Positions 45,403-57,300 of a stretch of DNA of 64,000 nt are shown here, piece by piece; positions within the stretch are counted from its first letter, which is position 1; every line of letters begins with the position of its first letter. The DNA lies in contig NZ_CABHYG010000017.1 in the NCBI RefSeq assembly GCF_902170785.1, positions 1-64,000 of the forward strand. Direction: 5' to 3'. Made by a program: the position numbers and the translations under genes. Below the pieces are notes generated by a model. It was not told the origin of the DNA. It saw only the letters and a list, made by a program, of their open reading frames with translations, and did not search any database. Source of the stretch: Yersinia proxima. Its GTDB lineage: Bacteria; Pseudomonadota; Gammaproteobacteria; Enterobacterales; Enterobacteriaceae.

Positions 45403-45411
45403 TCTGCCTGA

Positions 45412-45750
<339 letters not shown>

Positions 45751-45855
45751 TTAAATAGTGTTAATGCTTTGATTCTGTAACGCTATTCACTCTGTAACCT
45801 ACCTTTCAATCATTGTTCCGGCCATAGGATAGAAATAATAATATCTGGAGGAATA

Positions 45856-46212
45856 ATGAGAAAGACAGGACTCGCCTTGATAGTGGTCTGCGGATTGACT
45901 GGTGTCATCAATAGTGTACAAGCTCAGGAACCGCGGGTAGCAAAAGTCCCTGCTTGTACCGGGTTAGATCCATCACAGGTTGCCACACAAGTTAAACGGG
46001 ATTTCCTACAAAACCGAATAACGCGTTGGGAAGCAGATAAAAAAGGATTAGGAACTGATAGCCCGGTCGTCTGGATTAGCACGGTAGACATTACTGGCAA
46101 AGATGATATTTGGCAGGTTCCACTGACTGCTCGGGGCAAGAAAGGGGATAAAACTTACCAGGTCGTGCTCGACTGCAAGGCTGGCACTATCACTTATACC
46201 CTGCGAACGTGA
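45856..46212 (+). CDS. yebF: Extracellularly exported protein YebF
   Basis: A 118-residue protein with a Sec signal peptide (cut near VQA-QE). The mature part, CTGLDPSQVATQVKRDFLQNRITRW, DITGKDDIWQVPLTARGKK and DCKAGTITY, matches YebF, including the two cysteines that form a disulphide. E. coli YebF crosses the outer membrane through porins and belongs to the colicin M immunity fold. GGAGGAAT precedes the ATG. It sits near yebG as in E. coli. Confidence 0.9.
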   Translation: MRKTGLALIVVCGLTGVINSVQAQEPRVAKVPACTGLDPSQVATQVKRDFLQNRITRWEADKKGLGTDSPVVWISTVDITGKDDIWQVPLTARGKKGDKTYQVVLDCKAGTITYTLRT

Positions 46213-46402
46213 CCCTGCAACACTGGAATCACTAATCACGCCTAAACAGGTGCTGGTGATAACATATCCGGCACCTGCCTATCATTTTGTTTACTCTTGA
46301 ATGAGCTCCATTTAACTTAATAATAAGCCGATGGCACTGCTTGGCATCGCCAGGTAATCGTGTCACTCTCGCGGTAATGAACACAGATGGATACTTCAAC
46401 TA

Positions 46403-48457
46403 ATGACCACACCTCCAAAGGCAGATAAACGCCCTTATCCAATGACGATACACGGTGATATCCGTACAGATGATTATTATTGGCTACGCGATGATGAACG
46501 CACTGACACTGACGTTCTGAACTATTTGCAAGCTGAAAATAAGTTCACCGAGGCGGTGTTAAAACCACAGCAAGCGCTGCGTGAAACCTTGTATCAGGAA
46601 ATGGTTTCCCGTATTCCGCCACAAGAAGAGTCCGTTCCCTATACCCGTAATGGCTACCGCTATCAAACGCGTTTTGAGCCAGGTAATGAATATGCCATTT
46701 ACGTGCGCCAGCCGGTTTGGGCTGATAGCAGTTGGGAAACATTATTGGATGGCAACCAGCGAGCTGCGGACAGCGAGTTTTATACTTTGGGGGGGCTGGA
46801 TGTCAGTCCGGATAATCAACTACTGGCGGTCGCTGAGGATTTTTTATCGCGTCGCCAATATGATATCCGAGTAAAGCATTTACAAAGCGACACCTGGCAA
46901 GAGGAAGTGATCAGCAATACTTCGGGTAGCTTTGAGTGGGCGAATGATTCCAAAACACTGTATTACGTGCGTAAGCATGAAAAAACATTGTTACCTTATC
47001 AGGTCTATCGCCATGTGGTGGGAACAGATCCGGCATCAGACCAACTGGTTTATCAGGAAGCTGACGATACATTCTATGTTGGCTTGGAAAAAACCACTTC
47101 TGAGCGCTTCATTGTTATCCATCTCAGTAGCACCACAACTTCTGAAATTTTACTGCTGGATGCCGATGAGCACGAACCGTTGCCGCAAATGTTCGCGCCA
47201 CGTCGCAAAGACCATGAATACGGATTAGATCACTATAAGCAGCATTTTTACATTCGTTCCAATAAAGACGGCAAAAACTTCGGTCTGTATAAAATCGCCG
47301 AAGCAGAGAAAGCGCCAACTGACTTCGCTGATGAATCTCAGTGGATGTCATTAATTGCACCAAGAACTGAAGTGATGCTGGAAGGCTTCAGTCTATTCCG
47401 CGATTGGCTGGTGGTAGAGGAGCGTAGTGAAGGGCTGACACAGTTACGGCAAATTCACTGGGCTACTCGGGAAGAGAAATCAATTACTTTTGATGACCCT
47501 ACCTATGTGACCTGGCTGGCATATAACCCTGAGCCGGAAACTGAACTGTTGCGCTATGGCTATTCGTCCATGACCACGCCAAGTTCCATGTACGAGCTGA
47601 ATATGGATACCGGTGCTCGTCAGTTGCTCAAGCAGCAGGAAGTCAAAAACTTCACACCAGAAAAGTATCGCAGTGAGCGGATTTGGGTTACTGCATCGGA
47701 TGGTGTCAAAGTTCCTGTTTCATTAGTCTATCACCGTGACCACTTTGCTCACGGGAGTAATCCGCTGTTGGTCTATGGCTATGGTTCTTATGGCAGCAGC
47801 ATGGATCCTGCATTCAGTGGCAGTCGTTTAAGTCTGTTAGACCGTGGTTTTGTCTTTGCATTGGCCCATATTCGCGGTGGTGGTGAGTTAGGGCAGCAAT
47901 GGTATGAAGATGGCAAGTTGCTCAAGAAATTGAACACATTCAATGATTTTATTGATGTAACCAAAACATTAGTAGCCAAGGGCTATGGCGATGCAAACCG
48001 TGTTTTTGCCATGGGCGGTAGTGCGGGGGGCTTGTTGGTGGGGGCGGTGATTAATCAGGCACCTGAATTATACAAAGGTGTAGTGGCGCAGGTGCCATTT
48101 GTTGATGTCGTCACCACCATGCTGGATGAGTCTATTCCTCTGACGACCGGCGAATATGACGAGTGGGGCAATCCAAACGATAAGGCTTATTACGATTACA
48201 TCAAGCAATACAGCCCATACGATCAGGTTAAAGCTCAGGATTATCCGCATATGCTGGTGACCACCGGGTTGCACGACTCCCAGGTTCAATATTGGGAACC
48301 GGCAAAATGGGTCGCAAAACTACGGGAAATGAAAACTGATGACCACCAGTTATTGCTTTATACCGACATGGACTCAGGCCATGGGGGGAAATCTGGGCGT
48401 TTCAAAGTTTATGAGGATATTGCTTTGGAATATGCTTTCATTCTCTCTCTGGCTTGA
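46403..48457 (+). CDS. ptrB: Oligopeptidase B
   Basis: A 684-residue S9-family serine peptidase that cuts short peptides after arginine and lysine. The N-terminal beta-propeller is followed by the alpha/beta-hydrolase domain with the nucleophile in MGGSAGG (about residue 540), an aspartate in TGLHDSQV and a histidine in [16 protein letters not shown] at the start and [19 protein letters not shown] are typical. It has no signal peptide. Full length and next to exoX as in E. coli. Confidence 0.95.
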   Translation: MTTPPKADKRPYPMTIHGDIRTDDYYWLRDDERTDTDVLNYLQAENKFTEAVLKPQQALRETLYQEMVSRIPPQEESVPYTRNGYRYQTRFEPGNEYAIYVRQPVWADSSWETLLDGNQRAADSEFYTLGGLDVSPDNQLLAVAEDFLSRRQYDIRVKHLQSDTWQEEVISNTSGSFEWANDSKTLYYVRKHEKTLLPYQVYRHVVGTDPASDQLVYQEADDTFYVGLEKTTSERFIVIHLSSTTTSEILLLDADEHEPLPQMFAPRRKDHEYGLDHYKQHFYIRSNKDGKNFGLYKIAEAEKAPTDFADESQWMSLIAPRTEVMLEGFSLFRDWLVVEERSEGLTQLRQIHWATREEKSITFDDPTYVTWLAYNPEPETELLRYGYSSMTTPSSMYELNMDTGARQLLKQQEVKNFTPEKYRSERIWVTASDGVKVPVSLVYHRDHFAHGSNPLLVYGYGSYGSSMDPAFSGSRLSLLDRGFVFALAHIRGGGELGQQWYEDGKLLKKLNTFNDFIDVTKTLVAKGYGDANRVFAMGGSAGGLLVGAVINQAPELYKGVVAQVPFVDVVTTMLDESIPLTTGEYDEWGNPNDKAYYDYIKQYSPYDQVKAQDYPHMLVTTGLHDSQVQYWEPAKWVAKLREMKTDDHQLLLYTDMDSGHGGKSGRFKVYEDIALEYAFILSLA

Positions 48458-48468
48458 TTAACGCAGGC

Positions 48469-49131
48469 TTACTCTGCCAGATAATGCGTCAGGGTATGGC
48501 GCATATCGGGTGTAAGATCGGTGATTGAGGCCAGCATCCAACGCAGATAGTCCGGATCTTGCCGGGCTATCTGTTCAATACTTTTCCCCCGATATTTGCC
48601 GAACTTAAATGTTGATAACAACTGTGGCTGCTGCGTGATTTCCGCCATTTGCTCGGCATTCCACCCAGAGTCTCGCATGATACGTTGCAACAGTGCTGCG
48701 GTGACATAGCAATCATACAAGGCGCGATGTGGATACAGATTATCTGGTACAGAAACATTCAGGCGCAAAGCGTAACGCAGATATTGATTGCTGTGCTTAA
48801 TATCAGGATAGAGCATACGGGCCAGTTTCAACGTACAAATCCATTGACCGCCCATCTCCGGTAATACACCACGGTCGAAGGGGGCATTATGAGCGACATA
48901 ATAAGGGCTACCTTGATACTTCCTTACGGCAACTGCAATCCGTGGTTTACCTTCCACCATTTCTTCTGTGATATGGTGAATGACCATGGCGTCGAGACTG
49001 ATTGGCCGGTCTGGGCTAACCAAGTCACTCATCGGGTTACTCAATACACCATCCACTACATCAATGGATGCGATTTCGACAATACCGCCCTCTAAGCCAC
49101 AAGTTTCTGTATCGATGATACGAAAATACAT
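48469..49131 (-). CDS. exoX: Exodeoxyribonuclease X
   Basis: A 220-residue 3'-5' exonuclease of the DEDDh type. The metal-binding motif IIDTETCGLEGGIVEIAS, the second acidic motif VAHNAPFDRGVLPEMGG, and HRALYDCYVTAALL with the catalytic His and Asp are visible. The C-terminal FKFGKYRGKSIEQIA matches the ExoX tail. GGGGAG five bases before the ATG at 49131 gives the start, shorter than the full frame at 49149. It is convergent with ptrB, with only 11 bases between them. Confidence 0.92.
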   Translation of the reverse strand: MYFRIIDTETCGLEGGIVEIASIDVVDGVLSNPMSDLVSPDRPISLDAMVIHHITEEMVEGKPRIAVAVRKYQGSPYYVAHNAPFDRGVLPEMGGQWICTLKLARMLYPDIKHSNQYLRYALRLNVSVPDNLYPHRALYDCYVTAALLQRIMRDSGWNAEQMAEITQQPQLLSTFKFGKYRGKSIEQIARQDPDYLRWMLASITDLTPDMRHTLTHYLAE

Positions 49132-49164
49132 GCTTGCTCCCCATGTCATGCTTAAATCTTAGCA

Positions 49165-49192
49165 ACAAAAAACCCGCCTGCATGGCGGGTTG
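49165..49192 (-). terminator. Terminator for the Lys-rich small gene
   Basis: AACCCGCC pairs with GGCGGGTT and is followed on the minus strand by a run of seven T. It sits between the small gene ending at 49214 and the exoX start at 49131. Confidence 0.85.
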
Positions 49193-49213
49193 ACTGACGA
49201 GACGAAAAGTCCG

Positions 49214-49327
49214 TTATTCTGCGCTAGTGGACGATGACTTTTTAGCGCGTTTCTCAGCTTTTTTCTCAGCTGGCGTTTTTAGTGGCTTTTTCTTCGCGTT
49301 CTTTTTGCTGTCCATTCCCTTACTCAT
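49214..49327 (-). CDS. Small Lys/Ala-rich conserved peptide
   Basis: A 37-residue, highly basic product (MSKGMDSKKNAKKKP, then repeated EKKAEKRAKK) with no membrane segment. GAGAGG seven bases before the ATG at 49327, and a strong terminator right after, support a real short gene; upstream extension to 49399 lacks a start signal. I recall similar basic peptides in other enterobacteria but cannot name a family. Its charge would suit nucleic-acid or ribosome binding, which is a guess. Confidence 0.6.
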   Translation of the reverse strand: MSKGMDSKKNAKKKPLKTPAEKKAEKRAKKSSSTSAE

Positions 49328-50604
<1,277 letters not shown>

Positions 50605-50621
50605 CCGTTGTCGCCGACAAA

Positions 50622-50650
50622 CTCCCGCAAACCCTGTGCGGGAGCCTTTT
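50622..50650. terminator. Terminator between pip and holE
   Basis: CTCCCGCA pairs with TGCGGGAG over seven bases, followed by CCTTTTG on the plus strand. Confidence 0.75.
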
Positions 50651-50652
50651 GC

Positions 50653-50886
50653 TCATGACTTCATTTTTGGCTCATACGGCAAACGAGAGAATTTATTGGA
50701 TTCACTACGGTAGTGCGCCAGCCGTTGCAAAAAGTACTCCCGTAGCTCATCAGGTTGTTCTCGTGCAACCATTTCAGGTATGACTGGCATATTGTAGCGC
50801 TCTTTAAATGCGACACCAGAGGCGGCCAGGTCAACATTCATTTTTGCTGTTTCTTCATCAGAAAGCTCAGCTAGATTATATCCCAT
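50653..50886 (-). CDS. holE: DNA polymerase III theta subunit
   Basis: A 77-residue protein. [25 protein letters not shown] and [11 protein letters not shown] match HolE, the small subunit that stabilises the proofreading epsilon subunit of the polymerase III core. GAGGAGAAG before the ATG sets the start. In E. coli holE is also close to yobA and exoX. Confidence 0.93.
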   Translation of the reverse strand: MGYNLAELSDEETAKMNVDLAASGVAFKERYNMPVIPEMVAREQPDELREYFLQRLAHYRSESNKFSRLPYEPKMKS

Positions 50887-51276
50887 CGTCTTCTCCTCAT
50901 GCTGCGTGGGCAGTTATGGCGCAAAAGGTAATGCAGTGGACAGATATTGGCAAGCAGGTAATGTGCCCCAACAATACCGCATTAAAACTTTTTGTCGTGA
51001 AATAATATTAACCTCTAAAACAAGGGTTATTATTTATTGAAGTAAGCCTTAAATAAGAATCATTCTTTTTAGTATTCTGACGTTAATGTTAATGATTCTT
51101 ATATTAATTAACTATCACGATGTAAATTTATTTTTCCTTTGTAATCAATAAAATAAATAATTCACTGTTTTTATTTAATATTAATGTGAATAGGGTGTTC
51201 TTATTTTGTTTTTATCTTGGCATAATACGAAAAGTTAATCGTTGCTTACCTGCATTATAAAAATTAGGAAATTATT
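50887..51276. promoter_or_regulatory. ftnA upstream region with Fur-like palindrome
   Basis: About 390 AT-rich bases with no gene. At 51055-51067, AAGAATCATTCTT is a perfect palindrome resembling the Fur-box core, and AATGATTCTTA near 51092-51104 is a second similar half. E. coli ftnA is positively controlled by Fur, so these may be Fur sites. The assignment is by eye. Confidence 0.5.
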
Positions 51277-51786
51277 ATGTTGAAAACAGAAATGGCACAA
51301 AAGCTCAATGAGCAGCTGAATCTGGAATTTTACTCTGCCAATCTTTATTTGCAGATGAGTGCCTGGTGCAGCGATAAAGGCTTTGAGGGGGCTGCCGCAT
51401 TTTTAAAAGAGCATTCTCAAGAAGAGATGCAGCATATGCAGCGTTTGTTTGAATACCTGAGTGGAACAGGCTCCATGCCGGTATTAGGCACCATCAGTGC
51501 ACCGCCGGTCGATTTTGCATCACTGGCTGATGTATTCAAACTGACCTACGAACACGAGCAACTTATTACGACTCAAATTAATGAACTGGCCCATGTTGCA
51601 ATGACCACCCACGATTACTCCACATTCAATTTCCTGCAATGGTATGTGGCCGAACAGCATGAAGAAGAAAAGCTGTTCAAATCTATCCTGGATAAACTGG
51701 CATTAGTGGGTAACAGCGGCAATTCATTGTTCTTCGTCGATAAAGATCTGAAAACAATGGCAGCACAGAGCCATGTTCAAGCCTGA
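51277..51786 (+). CDS. ftnA: Non-haem ferritin FtnA
   Basis: A 169-residue four-helix ferritin subunit that forms a 24-mer iron store. Ferroxidase ligands are in the usual places: Glu17 ([12 protein letters not shown]), Glu50 and His53 ([10 protein letters not shown]) and Glu94 region ([10 protein letters not shown]), with [11 protein letters not shown] near 127-131. [15 protein letters not shown] is the FtnA start; AGGAAAT lies ahead of it. A long hairpin follows. Fur-like sites upstream and the efe and mntP genes elsewhere in the window point to iron/manganese balance. Confidence 0.94.
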   Translation: MLKTEMAQKLNEQLNLEFYSANLYLQMSAWCSDKGFEGAAAFLKEHSQEEMQHMQRLFEYLSGTGSMPVLGTISAPPVDFASLADVFKLTYEHEQLITTQINELAHVAMTTHDYSTFNFLQWYVAEQHEEEKLFKSILDKLALVGNSGNSLFFVDKDLKTMAAQSHVQA

Positions 51787-52187
51787 TCTTTGGTCTTGAA
51801 TTGAGCTTGCCGCAGTTTCTATCCACTGCTAAGTGGGGCTGGATACTGCGGCTTCTTATTGTATACACGCCATACTCACCGCAATTTCACCGCAACTATT
51901 TCCTCTGAATTTTATTGTTTCGTGCTAACAACATGTTGTTTATCTATGGCTTCTTGTCTTGCTATATTCAAATCGTTATCATTTGCGATAAAAGGTGACA
52001 GGCTGAGTGAGATTAATTGCTGCTCAACTATTGGCTATATTTCAATCGCCGCTCATAATTTGGCGTTTTATTTTGTGTCCTACCTCACAGGTAGTGCAAT
52101 TGACTGGAAGTGATAGGGGTTCGCGCTGCCAATATAGGATATGGTTGGTAGCAGATTGATTCTTCTCCCCATCGATTAAGGGATATT
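51787..52187. other. ftnA terminator and yobA upstream region
   Basis: About 400 bases. GCCGCAG/CTGCGGC arms with inner TATCCA/TGGATA at 51809-51853 form a long hairpin followed by TTCTTATTG, the likely ftnA terminator. The rest holds the yobA promoter. The 84-residue frame at 51859-52113 has no ribosome site and a composition unlike a real protein, so it is not called. Confidence 0.6.
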
Positions 52188-52574
52188 ATGTTTATTCACA
52201 AAGTACGTTCTTCTTGCCGCATGCTTTCGGCACTTATTGTGTTATTTGTTGGGCTATCCAGTCAGCAAGCTCTGGCTCATGCACATCTGAAAATTGAATC
52301 TCCTGCTGCTGATGCCACTATCGGTTCAGCGCCAGAAGCCGTGACACTGGGCTTCTCTGAAGGGATTGAATTGAATTTTAGTGGCGTGAAGGTGACAGGC
52401 CCAGATAACGATGTGGTGAAAACTGGTGAACTCAAATTGGACCCAGCCAACAACACGCAATTAATTCTGCCGATCGATAGTGCATTGAAAGCAGGGAAAT
52501 ATAATGTTTCATGGCATGTTGTGTCTGTTGATGGTCATAAAACCAAAGGCACTTACAGCTTCACAGTGAAGTAA
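52188..52574 (+). CDS. yobA: CopC-domain periplasmic protein YobA
   Basis: A 128-residue protein with a signal peptide cut before HAHLKIE. The mature CopC beta-sandwich has the N-terminal histidine brace residue (HAHL) and the late WHVVSVDGHKTKG motif with Asp and His, the copper(II) ligands of CopC. It is likely a periplasmic copper carrier or sink. AAGGGATATT precedes the ATG. yebZ (CopD) starts one base after its stop, so translation is coupled. Confidence 0.9.
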   Translation: MFIHKVRSSCRMLSALIVLFVGLSSQQALAHAHLKIESPAADATIGSAPEAVTLGFSEGIELNFSGVKVTGPDNDVVKTGELKLDPANNTQLILPIDSALKAGKYNVSWHVVSVDGHKTKGTYSFTVK

Positions 52575-52575
52575 T

Positions 52576-53460
52576 ATGTCTCTGGCGACTCTATTCATTC
52601 TGTGTCGCTTTCTGCACTTTTTGGCGGTGATGCTGATGTTTGGTATCAGCATTTTCACCGCCTTACTCGCACCAGACCGTTTCTCTTCGATACTCAAAAA
52701 TCGGTTATCGTCACTCCTCATCTTCAGCACATTTTTGGGGCTAGCCTCCGCTATCGGGCTTTTGGCTATTCAGGCGGGCATGATGGGCGATGGCTGGTCT
52801 GATACCTATAGGTTGAGTGTATGGTGGGCGGTCTTGGGAACTCGCTTTGGCGAGATATGGCAATGGCATCTCGGTTTATCCATATTGAGCATGTGGGTAG
52901 TATTACTCGGCACAACCCGACTTTACTATCGGCTGATGGTCGGGTGCTCAACCTTGCTACTGGCTAGTTTGGCATTTACCGGGCACGCCGCAATGCACGA
53001 CGGTGTAGTGGGATGGATTCACCAGACTAACCAAATTCTACATCTGCTCAGTGCGGGTTATTGGTTGGGATGCCTGCCTGCGTTGCTGGTTTGCCTGGCA
53101 CATACAGCCCGGAATGATGTGAAACGTGAAGCTATCACTACGTTGATTCGGTTTTCAAGTTGGGGACATTTGGCCGTCGCATTGGTATTGGCTACCGGCG
53201 TGATTAACAGCATTATTATATTGCGTGAAACCTCTTTAACGCTGACATCTGCCTATCAGATGTTATTACTGAGCAAGGTAATATTGGTACTGCTTATGAT
53301 TATTATAGCGGTCATTAACCGCTATTTGATTGTTCCCATGCTGCGTAAATTGCCAGTAAAAGCCCACCATTGGTTAGTGATCAACAGCTATGTTGAAATA
53401 ATCCTTGGTGCTGCGGTATTACTTTTAGTGAGTATTTTCGCCACGATGGCACCGATATAG
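52576..53460 (+). CDS. yebZ: CopD-family membrane protein YebZ
   Basis: A 294-residue, eight-helix inner-membrane protein of the CopD family. LFILCRFLHFLAVMLMFG, the intramembrane GHAAMHDGVVGWIHQTNQILHLLSAGYWLG and the final conserved helices match YebZ. CopD relatives take copper across the inner membrane from CopC. It follows yobA by one base and is followed by yebY about 95 bases later. Full length. Confidence 0.9.
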   Translation: MSLATLFILCRFLHFLAVMLMFGISIFTALLAPDRFSSILKNRLSSLLIFSTFLGLASAIGLLAIQAGMMGDGWSDTYRLSVWWAVLGTRFGEIWQWHLGLSILSMWVVLLGTTRLYYRLMVGCSTLLLASLAFTGHAAMHDGVVGWIHQTNQILHLLSAGYWLGCLPALLVCLAHTARNDVKREAITTLIRFSSWGHLAVALVLATGVINSIIILRETSLTLTSAYQMLLLSKVILVLLMIIIAVINRYLIVPMLRKLPVKAHHWLVINSYVEIILGAAVLLLVSIFATMAPI

Positions 53461-53556
53461 TGAGAAATTATACGTGATAGTTATTACTGTTAATCTTGCG
53501 TCGACTCAACTGAATGCGAGAAAATCAAAGTAAGCCGTTAATTGAGGATAATTTAA

Positions 53557-53898
53557 ATGAAGAGTTTGGTGCTGACGTTATCGCTACTGATGCTATCCGT
53601 GAATGCTTTTGCCGCTGGAAAAATAGTGACTGTCAGTAAGTTTGAATTTGGCAAACAATGGGCATTTACCCGAGAAGAGGTGATGTTGGAATGTCGCTCA
53701 GGGGGAGCTTTGTTTGTGATAAATCCAAGTACATTAGCTCAATATCCACTCAATGATGTGGCGACTGAACAGATGAAGGCAGGCCATGTTCTCGCGAAAC
53801 CATTAGATATTTTATTATTAGATGATAACGAGAAGCCGGGACAAAAGATGAGCCTGGCGCCTTTCCAACAGCGTGCGATGACGTTGTGTCAAAAGTGA
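53557..53898 (+). CDS. yebY: YebY (DUF2511) periplasmic protein
   Basis: A 113-residue protein with a Sec signal peptide (cut near AFA-AG). [40 protein letters not shown] and [14 protein letters not shown] match E. coli YebY, including two conserved cysteines. It is induced with copper genes in E. coli and follows yobA-yebZ here; the role is unsolved. GAGGAT lies seven bases before the ATG. SdsR is encoded downstream on the other strand, as in E. coli. Confidence 0.9.
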   Translation: MKSLVLTLSLLMLSVNAFAAGKIVTVSKFEFGKQWAFTREEVMLECRSGGALFVINPSTLAQYPLNDVATEQMKAGHVLAKPLDILLLDDNEKPGQKMSLAPFQQRAMTLCQK

Positions 53899-53963
53899 GT
53901 TTGGTAATAAATATTGGGTAATTGACCGATGTTTGTATATTTAATTGATTTTAAATGAAAAAT

Positions 53964-54064
53964 AAAAAGAGACCGAATACGATTCCTATATTCGGTCTAG
54001 GGAAATGGCTCTTGGGAGAGAGCCGTGCGCTAAAAGTTGGCATTAACGTAGGCTTGTTCAGCCA
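53964..54064 (-). ncRNA. sdsR: SdsR (RyeB) small RNA
   Basis: On the minus strand the sequence shows the SdsR core: AAUGCCAACUUUUAGCGCA, then ACGGCUCUCUCCCAAGAG, CCAUUUCCCU and a terminator with GACCGAAUA/UAUUCGGUC arms followed by CUUUUUAUU. I recall the Salmonella and E. coli SdsR as about 103-104 bases with nearly the same 3' 75 bases. It is a sigma-S-dependent RNA that targets outer-membrane and DNA-repair messages. The position beside yebY is conserved. The 5' end here diverges and is approximate. Confidence 0.92.
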
Positions 54065-54276
54065 TACTCTTTAAGAGTAGTCGAGTACATGTGTTTCGCC
54101 AACTTAGCTACAGAAGTAATTAATAACGGTCGCGAACTAATTCAAATAATGAAAATCAGCGTTCATGCAGAGAAAGGCAGCCGGATAAAACGGTTTACAA
54201 CAAAACTCAAATGTTTTAGCCATTCACGAGTAAAAACTCTGTTCTCAACATCAGGTCGTGACATACAAACAAAGTA

Positions 54277-54292
54277 AGGCCCCGAAGGGCCT
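54277..54292 (-). terminator. Probable putA terminator
   Basis: On the minus strand AGGCCC-TTCG-GGGCCT is a six-pair stem with a stable UUCG loop, followed by TACTTTGTTTG, about 50 bases after the putA stop. Confidence 0.6.
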
Positions 54293-54344
54293 GGTTGGAT
54301 AAAAACGTATTGGATATAAGCTAGCTACTCATATAGCTGAAAAA

Positions 54345-57300
54345 CTAGCCAATAGTCATCAGACTGGCATTCCCACCAGCTGCCGCAGTATTGACACTCA
54401 GAGAGTGCTCAATGAGTAAGCGCTCCAGCAGAATATTCGTCTCGCCGCGGGCAAAGCCTTGCACCGAGACAATTGGCCCATCAATTTGTGCTATCTGTTC
54501 ACACAAAATACGGAGTTGATCGGCATCTCCGTGATAGATAACACCATCAAAGTGGATATGAGCCGTTTGCCAATCTTTCGTGAGCGTAATACGTGATTTT
54601 ACAACTGCCGGTAATGTACGGAATAAGTCACTTTGTACCGTGCTTTCCGGCCAGAGAACTTCGCTGCCAATGGCCAGTACCGCCGCCAGCTGTGTTAGCG
54701 CATCCGCCTCGGTATCTGCCAGACACAGAATACGCTCACGTGGCAACAGCGCGTAGGTATTGCGTTCGCCGGTTGGCCCCGGTAACACTCGCACGGTGCC
54801 ACCTTGTGCCAGCTCACCATAACGCCGCGCCAACTGAGCCACAACGGGTTGTTGCTGTTCATCCGCCCATTTGATTAGAGCATGGTGGGCCGTTTGCAGT
54901 GCCTCACGGCCTGAGACATTCTGTAACTGCCCGCTATCATGATGGGCTAGGGTGTTTATCACCGCATCTTCCGGTCGGCTACACAAAAGGCGATACAAAT
55001 ACAGCGGTCCACCGGCTTTAGGACCCGTACCTGATAGACCTTCGCCGCCAAAAGGTTGCACGCCAACCACCGCGCCGACCATGTTACGATTAACGTAGAG
55101 ATTACCCACTTTTGCTTTTTCAGTGACTTGCGCAATGGTTTCATCAATACGGGTATGAATACCCAAAGTTAAGCCATAACCAGAGGCATTTATTTGATCA
55201 ACCAACGCAGCGAGATTTTGCCGCTGGAAGCGCACGACGTGTAGAACCGGGCCGAAGACCTCTTTTTGCAGTTCATCGAAGCTATCCAGCTCTATTAATG
55301 TCGGCTTGATAAAGGTTCCGCGCTGCCACTCTTTTTCATCCAGATTATTGGACTGAGCAGCTTGATACACTTTGCGCCCTTTGGCGCGCATGGCTTGAAT
55401 ATGCCGTTCAATACCGGCTTTGGCATCGGCATCGATAACTGGCCCGATATCTGTAGACAGGCGCTCGGGGTTACCCATGCGGCATTCAGCCATGGCACCA
55501 CGCAGCATTTGCAACGTGTGTTCAGCCACATCATCCTGAATGCAGAGAATGCGTAAAGCCGAGCAGCGCTGACCGGCGCTATCAAAGGCTGATGCCACAA
55601 CATCAGTCACCACCTGTTCAGTGAGTGCAGATGAGTCAACTATCATGGCATTCAAGCCGCCGGTTTCTGCAATCAGCGGGGTTGGGCGGCCTTGCGGATC
55701 AAGTCTACCGGCGATGCTGCGCTGTAAAATAGCCGCAACTTCGGTTGAACCGGTAAACATCACGCCGCGTACGCGGGCATCATTCACCAAGGCAGCACCG
55801 ACGCTATCACCTTGACCAGGAAGCAGTTGTAGCACACCTTGCGGGATGCCCGCTTCCAGTAGGATCCGCACGGCCTGTGCCGCAACCAGCGGAGTTTGCT
55901 CAGCCGGTTTTGCTAACACACTATTACCAGCGGCCAATGCCGCGGCAATCTGGCCAGTGAATATGGCCAGCGGGAAGTTCCACGGACTGATACACACCAC
56001 CGGCCCGAGTGGACGATGGCTGTCATTGGAGAAGTTATCTCGCACCATTCCTGCATAATAATGTAGGAAATCAACGGCTTCACGCACTTCTGCAATGGCA
56101 TTGCTGAAGGTTTTACCGGCTTCACGTACCAGTATCCCCATCAATGTTTGCATCTGATTTTCCATCAATTCAGCGGCACGCACTAAAATTGCTGCTCGCT
56201 CAACGGGCGGGGTGGCAAACCAAATCGCACCAGCACTGGCGGCAGCATCCAATGCGCGGCTGACTTCGGCCTCTGTTGCTTCTCGAACATAACCAACAAT
56301 ATCAGCCGGTTCTGCCGGGTTGATAACAGGGTGTTCCATGCTATTAACTGGCTCTGTACCACTATCAAGCTCAGCATCAATCAGTGGTTCTGCTCGCCAG
56401 ACTTGGCTGGCACTGGTCAGTAATGCACTGGAAAGTGAAGCCAAGCGGTGCTCGTTTGACAAATCCAAACCGCTGGAATTGGCGCGCTCCTTGCCATACA
56501 ACTCACGCGGTAATGGAATGCGGGGGTGTGGTAAACCGAGCTGGCCTTCGCTGGCGGCGATAGCCTCTACTGCACTGACCGGATCCGCGACTAATTCGTC
56601 GAGCGGCAAAGTGGCATCGGCAATCCGGTTGACAAATGAAGTATTCGCACCATTTTCCAACAGGCGGCGTACCAGATAAGCCAGTAAGGTTTCATGGGTG
56701 CCGACCGGGGCATAGATACGGCATGGGCGGTTAAGTTTACCATCAGCGACTTTGCCAACCACCTGCTCATACAGCGGCTCTCCCATGCCATGCAAGCATT
56801 GGAATTCGTACTGACCGGGATAGTAGTTCTGTCCGGCAAGATGATAAATCGCCGATAGGGTGTGGGCGTTATGTGTCGCAAATTGCGGGTAAATCAGGTT
56901 AGGAACCGCCAGTAACTTGCGCGCGCAGGCCAGATAAGAAACATCGGTATAAACTTTACGGGTATAAACCGGATAGCCTTCTAAACCATCAACTTGAGCG
57001 CGCTTAATCTCGCTGTCCCAATAGGCTCCTTTAACCAAACGGATCATCAAGCGACGGCGGCTGCGCTGTGCCATATCAATCACCGCATCAATGGTGAATG
57101 GGCAACGTTTCTGGTATGCCTGTATAACAAAGCCGATACCATTCCAACCGGCTAACTTTGGCTCAAAGCAGAGTTTTTCCAGCAGATCGAGGGAGATTTC
57201 CAGACGATCGGCTTCTTCTGCGTCGATGTTAATTCCAATATCATACTGACGCGCTTGCAAAGTCAGCGATAACAATCGTGGATAAAGCTCATCCATTACC

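Noticed and set aside
51859-52113. 84-residue plus-strand frame between ftnA and yobA
   Set aside because: Begins inside the ftnA terminator area, no ribosome site, cysteine- and serine-rich random-looking composition; treated as the yobA upstream region.
54089-54277. 62-residue frame downstream of yebY
   Set aside because: Overlaps the region opposite and upstream of sdsR, where a regulatory RNA and promoter are expected; no family or ribosome site.
54000-54300. RyeA/SraC RNA on the strand opposite sdsR
   Set aside because: It exists in E. coli, but no clear plus-strand promoter or U-rich terminator could be identified here; the hairpin at 54277 fits a putA terminator better.
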